DNA of 64,000 nt from Nicotiana tabacum (Eukaryota; Streptophyta; Magnoliopsida; Solanales; Solanaceae): the NCBI RefSeq assembly GCF_000715075.1, contig NC_134095.1, positions 54,928,419-54,992,418 on the forward strand, written 5' to 3'. Shown one piece after another: positions 54,540 to 64,000 of this stretch. Position 1 is the stretch's first letter, and every line of letters begins with the position of its first letter. The notes below the pieces were generated by a model, which saw only the letters and a program-made list of their open reading frames with translations, made no database searches and was not told the origin of the DNA. Made by a program: the position numbers and the translations under genes.

Positions 54540-56048
54540 TAATCACGGCCTACTCCACACTACTAATTATCTAGTGAGAGAGGGTCAGACCAGCTTTTAC
54601 CCAATTTTAGGTCGGGATCGATTTCCACAGAGAGCTAGAATTAGAGTGGTATATCTATTTAGCTTAGGATTGCGTAGAGTTCCAAATTACACTTCTCATT
54701 ATTTTTGGGGTTTTCTTTATAATTCTACTTTTAACAAACTACAAATTGTAAATTAAGCTAAGAGTTAAATGCTACGGTTGTTCAAATAGTTTAAAGGGCA
54801 CTAGGGTAGTGACACCCGCCTAGGTACTTGAGTCTAAGGCACAATTGACATGATTGGGGAGTATGATATAACCGTTGCACTACTTTACCCACTCTATACC
54901 TCTTGGTGGTTCAAGTGATTTTGACCAATTGACTTTCTCAAGACCAATTGGGTATGCAAATTTGCACAAGTAACTTAGGGTTCAAGTCGGGTATTACTCT
55001 CTCGAGGTTTAACCTTTTAATTGGGGCTATCAATCTCCTGAGTACGCCCCAATTCCTTGTTGGATCAATTTCGGAGACTTAGGCTCTCTTTCTCAAGAAG
55101 AGCCCTAGTCAACTAAACATAAACTAGTGTTTGCAACCATTAATTCAACAATTAACCATGAAATTGACCCAAATATCAAACACCCAGAATCAATTTAGCC
55201 CTAAAATACAAGACCCATCAATTACCCATACTACGGTTGAGCCACAACCCTAGCTATAAGGTCTAGCTACTCATATTCAAAGAATAAAAATAAGAAATAG
55301 ATGAAGATAAACACATATTAATTAATTGCTAAGCTAAATACAAAGATTCAATGATGAAATGTAATTAAAGTTGCCCAAAATGACTAAGAAAAGTCGACCC
55401 ACGAGCGCAACTATGCTATTACAATATCTGATGACCTAAAAATGGAAAAAGGACCTATTTATACTAGGCAGAAAACTCTGAACAAAAATGCCCCTGCGGG
55501 GTTAATGCGAACCGTACAGAATGGACTGCGACCGCACTAGGACTCTTGGCTCCAAAATCCATCTCTCTGAACTCAGGCTCCGCGGACCACACAGAATGGA
55601 CTGCGGTCACGGTGACTTCTAGTGCGGTGCGCACAAAATGGACTGCGGACCGCATTAGCTTGAAAGCTCCAAACTGCAACTTCTTTGAATCTTGGCTCTG
55701 CGGACCGCACAGAATGGTAGTCCGGCTGCATGGACTCCAATACGGACGGCACTTAAACTAGTGCGACTACATTGCCTTTTAGCCTGAATACCTACTCTCT
55801 GAACCTCCTAGTGCGGACCGCACAAAGTGGTGTGCAGCTGCACTGGACCTATTTTGCCTGAGCTTGTCTTGTCTTTGGTACTTGTGCAAGTTTCACTCCT
55901 TTTGAGCTGATCTTTGACATATTTTCACTTTTTGATCAAACCTGCAATCAAGCAAAACTTATGAGCCTTTCGGGACTATTTTATATGAGTTTCTAATCAA
56001 AGCATGAGCAAGAAGGAGCATAAAATGCGTCAAAATCCCTAGTTATCA
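54540..56048 (-). repeat. 3' LTR of element F (1509 bp)
   Basis: On the plus strand it begins TAATCACGGCCTACTCC (mutated from TGATCACGACC at 63626) and ends TTATCA. It aligns with the right LTR start over the whole part inside the window and with the solo LTR at 28919-30455. The GCGGACCGCAC block is at 55490-55830. Confidence 0.92.
55490..55830. repeat. CpG-rich palindrome block in the LTR of element F
   Basis: Words such as TGCGGACCGCA, GCGGACCGCACAGAATGG and ACTGCGGTCAC repeat about every 30-40 bases. In LTR orientation the block starts about 220 bases from the LTR start, as in the solo LTR, but the words have diverged. Confidence 0.8.
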
Positions 56049-56065
56049 ACTCCCCCAAACTTAAG
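56049..56065 (-). other. Polypurine tract of element F
   Basis: The plus strand reads ACTCCCCCAAACTTAAG directly after the LTR end; the minus strand is CTTAAGTTTGGGGGAGT. Confidence 0.85.
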
Positions 56066-57899
56066 CTTTTGCATGTCCTCAAGCAAACAAAATAAGACCC
56101 ACCCCTTAAGGGAAAATCCAAGAAATATTCAGTTGTCCTAAAGCTACCTCAACTAGCATCAATTGGGACTAACAATTCCCCTCAATACAAATGAATCATT
56201 AACAACATTTACCCTTTGAAACACCATGGATTAAGTGTGACACAAGAGCATCAAGAGTTGACTCAACATATCAAAGAACTCTTTCAATTACTTTGGTCAT
56301 TGTGTAACCCAAACTCACACATCCTCAACTCTCCCTAAGCAAACCTCACCTTTAGAATAGTGGCATGCAAAACGAGGTTAATGGAAATTCACTCATCTCT
56401 ATCAAGAAAAAGTCGCAAGTCCAGCTCTAAGTACCATATGTTTGCCCCTTATGTGAGTATCCACTAATGTAAGCTTCATTCAACTAAAGATCATATAGGA
56501 CTTTTGTGGAGACATTGTGAAGGCTTTTGGTTCAGGGTAGGAAATGTTTTGGTCTAAGTAGGTTTCATCTTCCCTTAAGCACTTCTTTTGATTCATTTGG
56601 CATATATTCACTTGACTCTTTGAGTAATTTCACTTTTTAAGGGGTTAGAGAGACACACTATCACTCTTTCTTAGGCATTTCAAACCTTTTCTCCTTTTTC
56701 AACTTTTCACACCTTTCATTCTTTGCTTTTCTTGAATCCCTTTTTATTCTTTTTTACATTGAACATTTTTTTGTCTTTTTGCTTTTATTTCTTTTTCATT
56801 GCCTTTCCTTTTCTTCATTTTGTGCCTTTTTACCATATTGTTGCAATCCTCGTCTCTCCCCCCAAACTTATATTTTTCCATGTGCTAAAGGAAAGATTGG
56901 GTGCCAAGAGAGGGTATCGTTTAGAACTGGTATAGGCTTGTATCATGGTTCTTGAAAGAAAAATGTCTAAGGCTCAAAAGGGTTAACTAGGGATCTTATC
57001 ATTGGTAGGCTATGGAATTGTTCAAACTATCATTTGGATCAAGCAGAGCCTATAATCATGTTTCAAGTCAAAATTCACTTATGATTTCGCCTCAACAAAC
57101 ATTCAGGGCAAGTTCTAGACCAATGGCTCGGGACTTGGACTTGCAATTGCAATTACTCACCACACAAGCTAAGGGATTGCTAAAGACATAGAGTCGGGGG
57201 CCCACAACAACCTTAGATACGATTTGAGCACACAATGGCCCCGAAAAACCACTTGATGATTATCGGTCAATACAAGAGTCTCAAGGTCATGACTTTCACA
57301 ATCCTAAATACAACAATTTGTGTTTGACCATGAGATCAAAGGCAAATGTGCTAGGCCCAAGTGAAGCTTTGCTTGAGGCACCCTTAACTACTAACTATTA
57401 AAAACAAAAATAAAAACGGACTCAAACCCTTAAGAAGGTTGTTATGCCATCTATCATTGGGAAGAGACACCCGGTTCACACAACACTCCACCTTTGGAAA
57501 GAACCGTGGCATTAAGAAAACCAAAGGCTTATTGCAAACTTCGAAAACAAAAGGCTATGAATCACAAATAAGAAGCTAAAAACAAAAAAAAATTGCGGAA
57601 AATAGAATGAATATATACAAGAGGGGATTTCAATATACAATGGATGAGATGAATATATACAATGTGATATAATCTTTTTATACAGACCCAAAGTGAAATA
57701 AAAATGCAATAAATGTAATGAAATATCAGAATTATATACAGACCAAAGATGAAAAATCAAGAAAGCATAAAAAATGTTAAATATATACAATCATCCAAAA
57801 TGTAGGGCCTGCCCCCTCAAATGAAAGTTGGCATTATCCCCAATGCCAACTAATCTAAATAAAGCACCAAAAAGGTAAGGTAAAAAGGATATAGAAGAC
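56066..57899 (-). mobile_element. Long non-coding 3' region of element F
   Basis: About 1.8 kb between the env-like frame and the polypurine tract without a gene, as is usual in Athila elements. A second tract-like word, TCCCCCCAAACTTATATTTTTCC, occurs at 56857-56880. The T-rich frames at 56723-56935 and 57512-57790 are low-complexity. Confidence 0.7.
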
Positions 57900-59490
57900 T
57901 CCCTAAGGCTCGTCTGTCTACATAGGCTCATGTGTGGTCCCTGGGTCCACTCTATGCTCGGGGACCTCAGATTGGTCCCCTTTGGCCTGCTGCTCTGCTG
58001 CTGGGACCTGGGCATGGACCTGGAGAGGCTCTATAGGTAGTGCACCCTGTGGCTGACTAGAAGAGGTTTCCTATGGGTCAGCCAGCTGGATGACTGCATT
58101 ATCAGCTCGAGGGATCATCTTCATCCTCTTGGGAGGCCTCTGTGGCTACTTCGGCTCTAGATGAACTACTGGTGCTGGGTCCTAGAGCAGTAAATCTAAC
58201 TGCAGGTGATCCACCTTCAGTCTGTCTACATCTACTCTCAGCTCCTTCACGGGCTCTTTGGAGGCCCGTGTCTTCCGCAGCTTCTTGTGCTCCCGAGAAA
58301 GCTCCTTGAGAGCCTTGCTATGTGAATCAACTGCCTTTAAGAGCACTGCCTGAGTGTCGAGGATCTTCATTTGGTTGTCAAGTATCTCCTTCATAGCATC
58401 CTCTATCGACTTTGGAACCCGTGCTGGCGGAGGTACCGACCAAGCCTCTACCACAGTGGTGAGTGTAGACAACTTGGATGAGGCAGTATGCATCTAGTTA
58501 TTTATGCTAAGAAGCGCCTGGCTCAGTCGGTGAGCAGTAATAGGATAGGCTCGGGAAGATGGAATCTCCGAGCCTGCTGAGGCGGATAGACTAACAGGAG
58601 TGACTGTGGATGTGGCAAGACTGGGACGGATATCTGTGGGAATGAAGGTAGGCTCAGCAGGAGCCACTACCACAACTGGCTCTTCAGACTGGCCAGTTGG
58701 AGCAGTAGCTGTACCTTTGAAGTTCTTGCTCTTGGGGTTGTCATCCCCCTGCATGCTATACCAGGAGAAAGGGGCCTTCTAATGTCGAAGGGCCTCTTTT
58801 CCACCTTCATGTCCCGGAAGTACATTGTGAGGAAATTGGGGAAAGGATAGTTCTGGTCATGCTCTGCACCCACGATAGTAATGATTCTGGATAACACATT
58901 CCCCACGTTGATGGGGTACCCTGCCATGATAGAAGCCACTAACACAGCCTGATGGAGAGGTAGGGTGTTGTAATGAGTGGTAGGGTCCAACCGGCTGCAA
59001 ACAAAAGTCTCCCACCCCTATGCCTCAAAATTCAAACTCCGTCTTAGAATTCGGACTCCATCAGTCAACTAGTCGGGGGTGGTACCTAGGATTGCCAGGT
59101 ACTGTGCTAACCAGGGATGAACCTCCTCACCCATTTCCATCTTCGCCATGTACAGGGTCTTGTCCTACTCATTAAATCCCAAGTACTCATTTATTGACTT
59201 GCCATAAAACAACACCTTTAAGTTCTGAACCTTGGTCATTTTGGAGCCCTTTTTGATGTGGGCTACGTTGCAGTAGAATTCTTTGACGAAGTGTTCGTTG
59301 GCATCCACGCAGTTATCCATAAAATGCTGCCATCCAACTCTCGTCCTAAACTGCCTCCTCACATTGGGGTGGTGAGGTAGCAAGTCTCTATCTATGAAGA
59401 TCCTCTCTAGAATCAACATTCTCACCGTCCACAACTCCCGAAATTTATTGTACGCCACCTCACTCATTGATTGTCTTGCTCGCATAGTAT
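57900..59490 (-). pseudogene. Athila env-like / plant transposon protein frame, decayed
   Basis: Athila elements carry a third frame after pol, long called env-like and annotated as 'putative plant transposon protein domain'; its role is unknown. Readable parts: YNKFRELWTVRMLILERIF at 59455-59400, QFRTRVGWQHFMDN near 59370, EHFVKEFYCNVAHIKKGS near 59285, LPLHQAVLVASIMAGYPIN near 58950, then a Ser/Pro/Thr-rich stretch and a coiled-coil-like end (ILDNQMKILDTQAVLLKAV near 58380, KELSREHKKLRKTR). Stops at about 59165, 59078, 58784, 58494 and 58182. Its N-terminus is fused to the reverse transcriptase/RNase H remnant at about 59465. Confidence 0.75.
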
Positions 59491-60950
59491 ATCGGATGAA
59501 ACATTTTGTTCACTTGTTGACCCAAAACTGCCCCAACCGCAACATCACTAGCATCACACATGAGGTCAAAGGGAAAGCTCCAATTAGGTTCGGTAATGAT
59601 AGGAGTAGTGGTCAACTTATGCTTGATAAGTTCAAAGTCTTGCATACACTTGTCGTCAAACAAAAACTTAGCATCTTTTTCCAACAACTTGCACAAGGGG
59701 TTAACTACCTTTGAAAATTCTTTGATGAATCTCCGGTAGAACCCCGCATGCCCAAGAAAACTTCGGACTCCCTTGACGGATGTAGGGGGAGGGAGCCTTG
59801 AAATCACAACTATCTTTGCTTTATCACCTCAATGCCATGCTTCAAAATTTTATGCCCGAGAACGATTCCTTCTTCTACCATAAAGTGGCATTTCTCCCAA
59901 TTGAGGACAAGATTGGTTTATTCACAATAGGCCAACACCCTATCAAGATTCTTCAAGCATTCATCAAATGAGTCCTCCACAACACTAAAATTGTCCATGA
60001 ACACCTCCAAAATGCCTTCCACCATATTGGTGAAAATGGCCATCATGCACCGCTGAAATGTAACTGGTGCATTACACAACCTAAAAGGCATCCTAGAGAA
60101 AGCAAATGTGTCATACGGACAAGTGAATGTGGTCTTTTCCTGATATTCTGGGGCAATCAAGATTTGGTTGTACCCAGAATACCCATCCAAGAAGCAATAG
60201 AAGGCACGCCCGGCAAGTCGGTCTAGCATCTGATCCAGAAATGGCAAAGGAAAGTGATCCTTGCAGCTCGCTGTATTCAACTTACGGTAGTCCATACATA
60301 CCCTCCAACTGGTGACGATTCTTGTCGGAATCAACTCATTTTTAGAATTTGTCACCACAGTCATGCCACCCTTCTTTGGTAAACATTGCACCGGCAAAGT
60401 CCAAGAGCTATCATAGATGGGGTACACAACCCCGGCATCCAACCACTTTATCACTTCCTTTTTCACAACCTCTTGCATTGCCTCGTTTAGTCTCCTTTAG
60501 TGCTCCAAGGATGGCTTTGCATCATCTTCCAGAATAATCTTGTGCATACAGAATGCGGGGCTTATTCCCCGAATATCTGCAAAGCACCTCTAATATGGCA
60601 TCAACCTTCATGTTAGTAAGGCAAGAAGAAAGAATAACAGGCAAAGTAGAATTTGAGCCTAAGAACTCATACTTGAGGTGTGGAGGAAGTGGTTTCAACT
60701 CCAACATGGGAGGCTCTTCAATTGAAGGTTTGGTTGGTGGAGTCTTTCTTTTCTTAAGATCCAAAGACAATTTCCTAGGCTCATAAGAATAAGAGCCCAT
60801 TCCATGTAAAGAATTCACGCACTCCACTCGGCTTGCATCCTCATTGACATCAAGATTCAACAAAACGGACTCCAATGGGTCCTCCACATTGATCATGGCA
60901 CTGGTGTCATCAATTATCACTATTGTGACGAGATCAACAAAAGAGCACAC
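59462..60950 (-). pseudogene. Element F reverse transcriptase with truncated RNase H
   Basis: Pre-RT spacer 60950-60522 (ELKPLPPHLKYEFLG). Reverse transcriptase 60478-59918: VCMDYRKLNTA, YCFLDGYSGYNQI and FMDNFSVVEDSF. The catalytic box is FMDN where Athila relatives have FMDD, so the second Asp is Asn. Then RT thumb and RNase H start at 59807-59460 (FLGHAGFYRRFIKEFS, LMCDASDVAVGAVLGQ, YYASKTINE). The sequence stops there and the env-like frame begins, with no RNase H remainder, no integrase and no zinc-binding region. Stops at 60520 and 59918. Confidence 0.9.
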
Positions 60951-60965
60951 CTCGGTACTATTGGG

Positions 60966-61700
60966 CTACTTCATAGACTTGCATACATGAAAGACCACAT
61001 TTTCATCTCCCACCCGGAAGGTGAGTTCCCCTGCTTCCACATCTACCAATGCCTTCCCCGTAGCTAGGAAATATCTACCCAATATGATAGGAACCTCATA
61101 GTCCACCTCACAATCCAAGATCACAAAGTTAGCTGGCAAGATAAATTTGTCCACCCGGACAACTACATCATCAATAATACCCAAGGGTCTCTTCATCGAT
61201 CTATCTGCCATTTGTAACCTCATGGAAGTCGGCCTAGTTTCCCAATACCCAAAGTTTTGAAAACTGAGTAGGGCATCAAATTGATACTAGCTCCCAAATC
61301 ACATAGAGCCTTGGCAAAATCTGCACTCCCAATGGTGCAAGGAATGGTGAAAGCACCGGGATCTTCAAGCTTCGGGGCTATTGAATGCACTATAGCACTA
61401 ACTTGGTGAGTCATCTTTATAGTTTCACAATCTATAGAATGCTTCTTTGTAACCAAGTCCTTCATGAATTTTGCATATCCCGGTGTTTGTTCAAGTGTCT
61501 CCACCAAGGGTACATTAATAGATAAGCTCTTCATCATATCAATGAACTTTTTAAACTGATTATCATTCTTCTGCTTTGCGAGCCTTTGAGGATAAGGTAG
61601 AGGTGGCCTTGGAAAAGGAGCCCTGGCTTTTGGCACAATCGGCTCCGGCATGTCAATTATGTATTCCCTAGATGGGTTCACATCACTTTGAGTTTCCACC
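60966..61700 (-). pseudogene. Element F protease region
   Basis: Frame 61699-61220 and its continuation 61223-60966 cover an aspartic protease-like domain: [20 protein letters not shown] with the DLGAS active-site motif, then [21 protein letters not shown] single frame change at about 61222 separates the halves. The upstream Pro-rich part (FPRPPLPYPQRLAK) is typical of the Athila gag-pol junction. Confidence 0.85.
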
Positions 61701-63510
61701 TAGACTTCTTGAATATCAATCCTCACTTCATTGTTCACATTTTCATCAACCACATCTTCAACTACCAAAGGGACTTCGTCACCTTGCAACTCAACATCAT
61801 CATCTATGACTTGCTTTTGCTTAGAGGCATTCACATCACCGCCTCTCCCACTTCTTATTATAACCGCCATAACATGATTGTTCCCACCATTAGGGTTCAC
61901 TACCATATCACTTGGTGAGCACCCTTCAGGGGAGTATTCAATGACTGAGAGATTTGGCCTAATTGCACCTCTAAGTTTCGGATAAAGGTATTGTGAGAAG
62001 CTAACTGTGCATCAAAATCCACATTCTTATTCATCATCTGCTCGAACATCATTTCAATTCTACCCATATCATTACCCAAAGAACTAGGACCTTGAGATAG
62101 AAATAGGGGTGGATTGTTCGGTTGTTGGTAGATTGGGGGCCTTTGAAAGCCTTGCCACCGGTTTCCTTGGTTTCCATTGTTCCATTCCCCTTGATTAGTG
62201 TTGCCACCCCAATTGTTTTTATTTCCATTCCAATTCTCTTGGTTGCCTTGATTGTTGTTCTGATTTCCCCAGTTGTTGTTTTGGTTGTGGTTCCCCCAAT
62301 TACCACTGTTTTGTTGTTGATTGCCCCAATTGTTACTGTTTTGTTGTTAATTGCCCCAATTGCCTTGAGGTCTCCACTGTTGTTGGTTGGAAGAGTTGCC
62401 CCATTGGCCTTGATAGTTGTTTACATATTAAACCTCTTCACTTTTGTCATCATAACCATCATTTTGAAACCCATCACATCCATCATCAAACTGCTCAGGA
62501 TTCCCTTGATTTTGTTGTCTTCTTTGCCTTCTCTTGTTGACAAGCATATTAACACCCTCCATGGTATTCACTTGGCGAGTATTTTGAACTTGTTGTAGTT
62601 GTGCCTTAGCCAAATGATTCATAGTAGTTGTCAACTCTGCTATAGCTTGCCCATGGTCATGTAATTCCTTGTGCAGATGAATAACCGTAGGGTCACCTTG
62701 AGGCCCATTGGCTCTACTTTGCCATGCAGAATAAGTGTCAGCCATCTCATCAAGTACATATCATGCCTCATCATACGATAACTTCATAAAGTTGCCCCCG
62801 GCAAGTTGGTTCACTATGCATTGATTCGTTGTATTGATGCCCTGTCAGAAAGTTTGTTGGATCATAGCCTCGGTCATATCATTGTTGGGGCATTCTTTCA
62901 CCATCGTTCTATACTGCCCCCAAATCTCATGCAAAGGTTCCATGGGATCTTTCTTGAAAGCCAATATCTCATCACGCAATGTCGCCATATGCCCCGGCGA
63001 GAAAATTTTTGCAATGAACTTATCCGCCAACTCATCCCAAGTTGTGATGGAATGGTTGGGGATTATCTCTAGCCAATCCAATGCCTTCCCCCGAAGTAAG
63101 AATGGGAAAAGCCACAACCTAAGAGCATCCTCTGACACATTCGTCTACTTGCTTCCCCAACATGTATCCACAAACCCCTTGAGATGTTTGTAGGCATTTT
63201 GATCTGCAGGGCCCGTGAAATACCCACACTGCTCAACTAAGGTCAACATCACATAGGTTATTTGAAAATTGCTCGTCCGGATTCGGGGTGGGACAATAGC
63301 ACTCGCATAGCCCTAGTTCGGAAGTACTCTGGGAGCCACTCTTAGAGGTGGCAGAGGAGGGTCTGGAATATCACCATTTGGATTAGCATTTGCATTTCGG
63401 CCTCTACATTGTCCTTGAGGTACAAGAGGCACCTCATCTTCACCGACATCGTCTACCTCCTCCCCCGCAATCACGTTTCCAAGAGGGTCATTAGTGATGT
63501 TCGCTGCCAT
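61701..63510 (-). pseudogene. Element F gag, decayed
   Basis: Start chosen at the ATG of MAANITNDPLGN (63510), about 95 bases after the primer site. The capsid core (62845-63200) reads EDALRLWLFPFLLRGKALDW, FIAKIFSPGHM and EILAFKKDPMEPLHE, the Athila retrotransposon-gag pattern. Further on: HLHKELHDHGQAIAELTTTM at 62680, an Asn/Gln/Gly/Trp-rich tract at 62400-62150, then GNDMGRIEMMFEQMMNKNVD. Stops at about 63311, 63150, 62844, 62427 and 62350. Frame is mostly constant, so damage is by point mutation. Confidence 0.88.
62150..62400 (-). repeat. Asn/Gln/Trp-Gly repeat tract in gag of element F
   Basis: On the minus strand the codons give repeated NNWGN, QNNN and GNQ words (about ten Trp in 80 residues); on the plus strand this shows as repeats of TTGCCCCAATTGTT. 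Such a tract is common in Athila gag and is probably nucleic-acid binding or aggregation-prone. Confidence 0.8.
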
Positions 63511-63601
63511 TATGGTACCTGAGTAATGACACAAATAAGTAACAAAGAAGGAAAGAAGAACAATACACAAAACTAACTAACTAGATAGCCAAAACTGTTA
63601 G

Positions 63602-63620
63602 CTCCCCGGCAACGGCGCCA
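63602..63620 (-). other. Primer-binding site of element F (Athila / tRNA-Asp type)
   Basis: The minus strand reads TGGCGCCGTTGCCGGGGAG, the primer site characteristic of Athila elements, five bases from the LTR. Confidence 0.92.
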
Positions 63621-63625
63621 AAAAG

Positions 63626-64000
63626 TGATCACGACCTACTCCGTACTACTAATTATGTAACGAGAGAGGGTTGGAACAGCTTTTACCCGATTTTGGGTCG
63701 GGATCGATTTGCACAAAGAGCTAGAATTGGAGTGGTGTATCTATTTATCTTAGGATTGCGTAAAGTTCCAAATTACACTTCTCATCTTTTTTGGGGTTTT
63801 CTTTATAATTCTACTTTTAACAAACTAAAAATTGTAAATTAAGCTAAGAGTTAAATGCTACGGGTTGTTCAAATAGATTAAAGGGCACTAGGGTAGTGAC
63901 ATCCACCTAGGTGGTCAATTGATGGGTACTTGAGTCTAAGTCACAATAGACATGATTGGGGAGTATGATATAACCGTTGCACTACTTTACCCACTCTACA
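63626..64000 (-). repeat. 5' LTR of element F, partial
   Basis: Begins TGATCACGACCTACTCC next to the primer site and matches 54540-54920 of the left LTR with a few differences, including an insertion of about 20 bases near 63910 (GGTGGTCAATTGATGGG) that the left LTR lacks. The remainder is outside the window. Confidence 0.92.

Larger units (their letters stand above)
54540..64000 (-). mobile_element. Element F: Athila-type gypsy retrotransposon (continues past right edge)
   Basis: Minus orientation. Left LTR (element 3' LTR) 54540-56048, polypurine tract, 1.7 kb non-coding, env-like frame 57900-59490, reverse transcriptase 59462-60950, protease, gag up to 63510, primer site 63602-63620 and the beginning of the 5' LTR at 63626. 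The tRNA-Asp-type primer site, long non-coding 3' part and env-like frame define the Athila group. Integrase is missing. It inserted into pol of element E. Confidence 0.92.

Noticed and set aside
57512..57790. Hydrophobic Phe/Tyr-rich minus-strand frame
   Set aside because: Low-complexity AT-rich DNA in the non-coding 3' part of an Athila element; no homology.

Overview
The window is plant nuclear DNA made almost wholly of nested transposable elements. I found no convincing host gene, rRNA, tRNA or CRISPR array. The element mix is Ty3/gypsy Tekay/Del-type chromoviruses with 2.5-3.2 kb LTRs, an Athila-type gypsy element, a SIRE-type copia remnant, an ORF1-bearing LINE, a CACTA transposon and a Tourist-like MITE. 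The LTR start TGTAACGACC and the LTR sequences resemble families I know from Solanaceae, most likely Nicotiana; this is recognition from memory, not a search result.

Layout, left to right. 1-1850: leader, primer-binding site and LTR of a minus-strand gypsy element that runs off the left edge. 1850-2420: low-copy-looking DNA ending in a tandem repeat. 2421-25965: element A, a Tekay/Del element with target duplication AAACC. Its 3' LTR was later invaded twice: by element B at 11858-21012 (target duplication GGGCC) and by a minus-strand LINE at 22099-25356 (13-bp target duplication). 25971-26996: target repeat, then an LTR fragment. 26997-31190: 3' end of a SIRE-type element whose LTR holds an Athila-type solo LTR (28919-30455). 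31424-31744: MITE. 31960-38789: minus-strand CACTA element with decayed TnpA and TNP2 transposase genes and a 655-bp tandem duplication, cut off on the right by element C. 38790-47188: element C (Tekay/Del, plus), whose 3' LTR is truncated and fused tail-to-tail to element D (minus, 47189-49096). 49411-54539: element E (Tekay/Del, plus), interrupted in reverse transcriptase by element F, a minus-strand Athila-type element (54540 to beyond 64000).

Every retrotransposon polyprotein is broken by stops and frameshifts, several at catalytic residues. The only long intact reading frame is the LINE ORF1 (645 codons).

The most interesting structure lies in the LTRs. Four different Tekay/Del LTRs, and the Athila-type LTRs, each carry a compact block of CpG-rich inverted repeats with a core like CGCA-NN-TGCG. 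The words differ between families, but the block sits at a similar offset in the four Tekay/Del LTRs. Just downstream all four keep a GTAAG-type splice-donor-like site, often a second one follows, and in the three elements with a readable gag start a splice-acceptor-like CAG/TAG abuts the gag start codon. I infer a conserved leader intron that would remove the rest of the LTR and the primer-binding site from a gag-coding mRNA.
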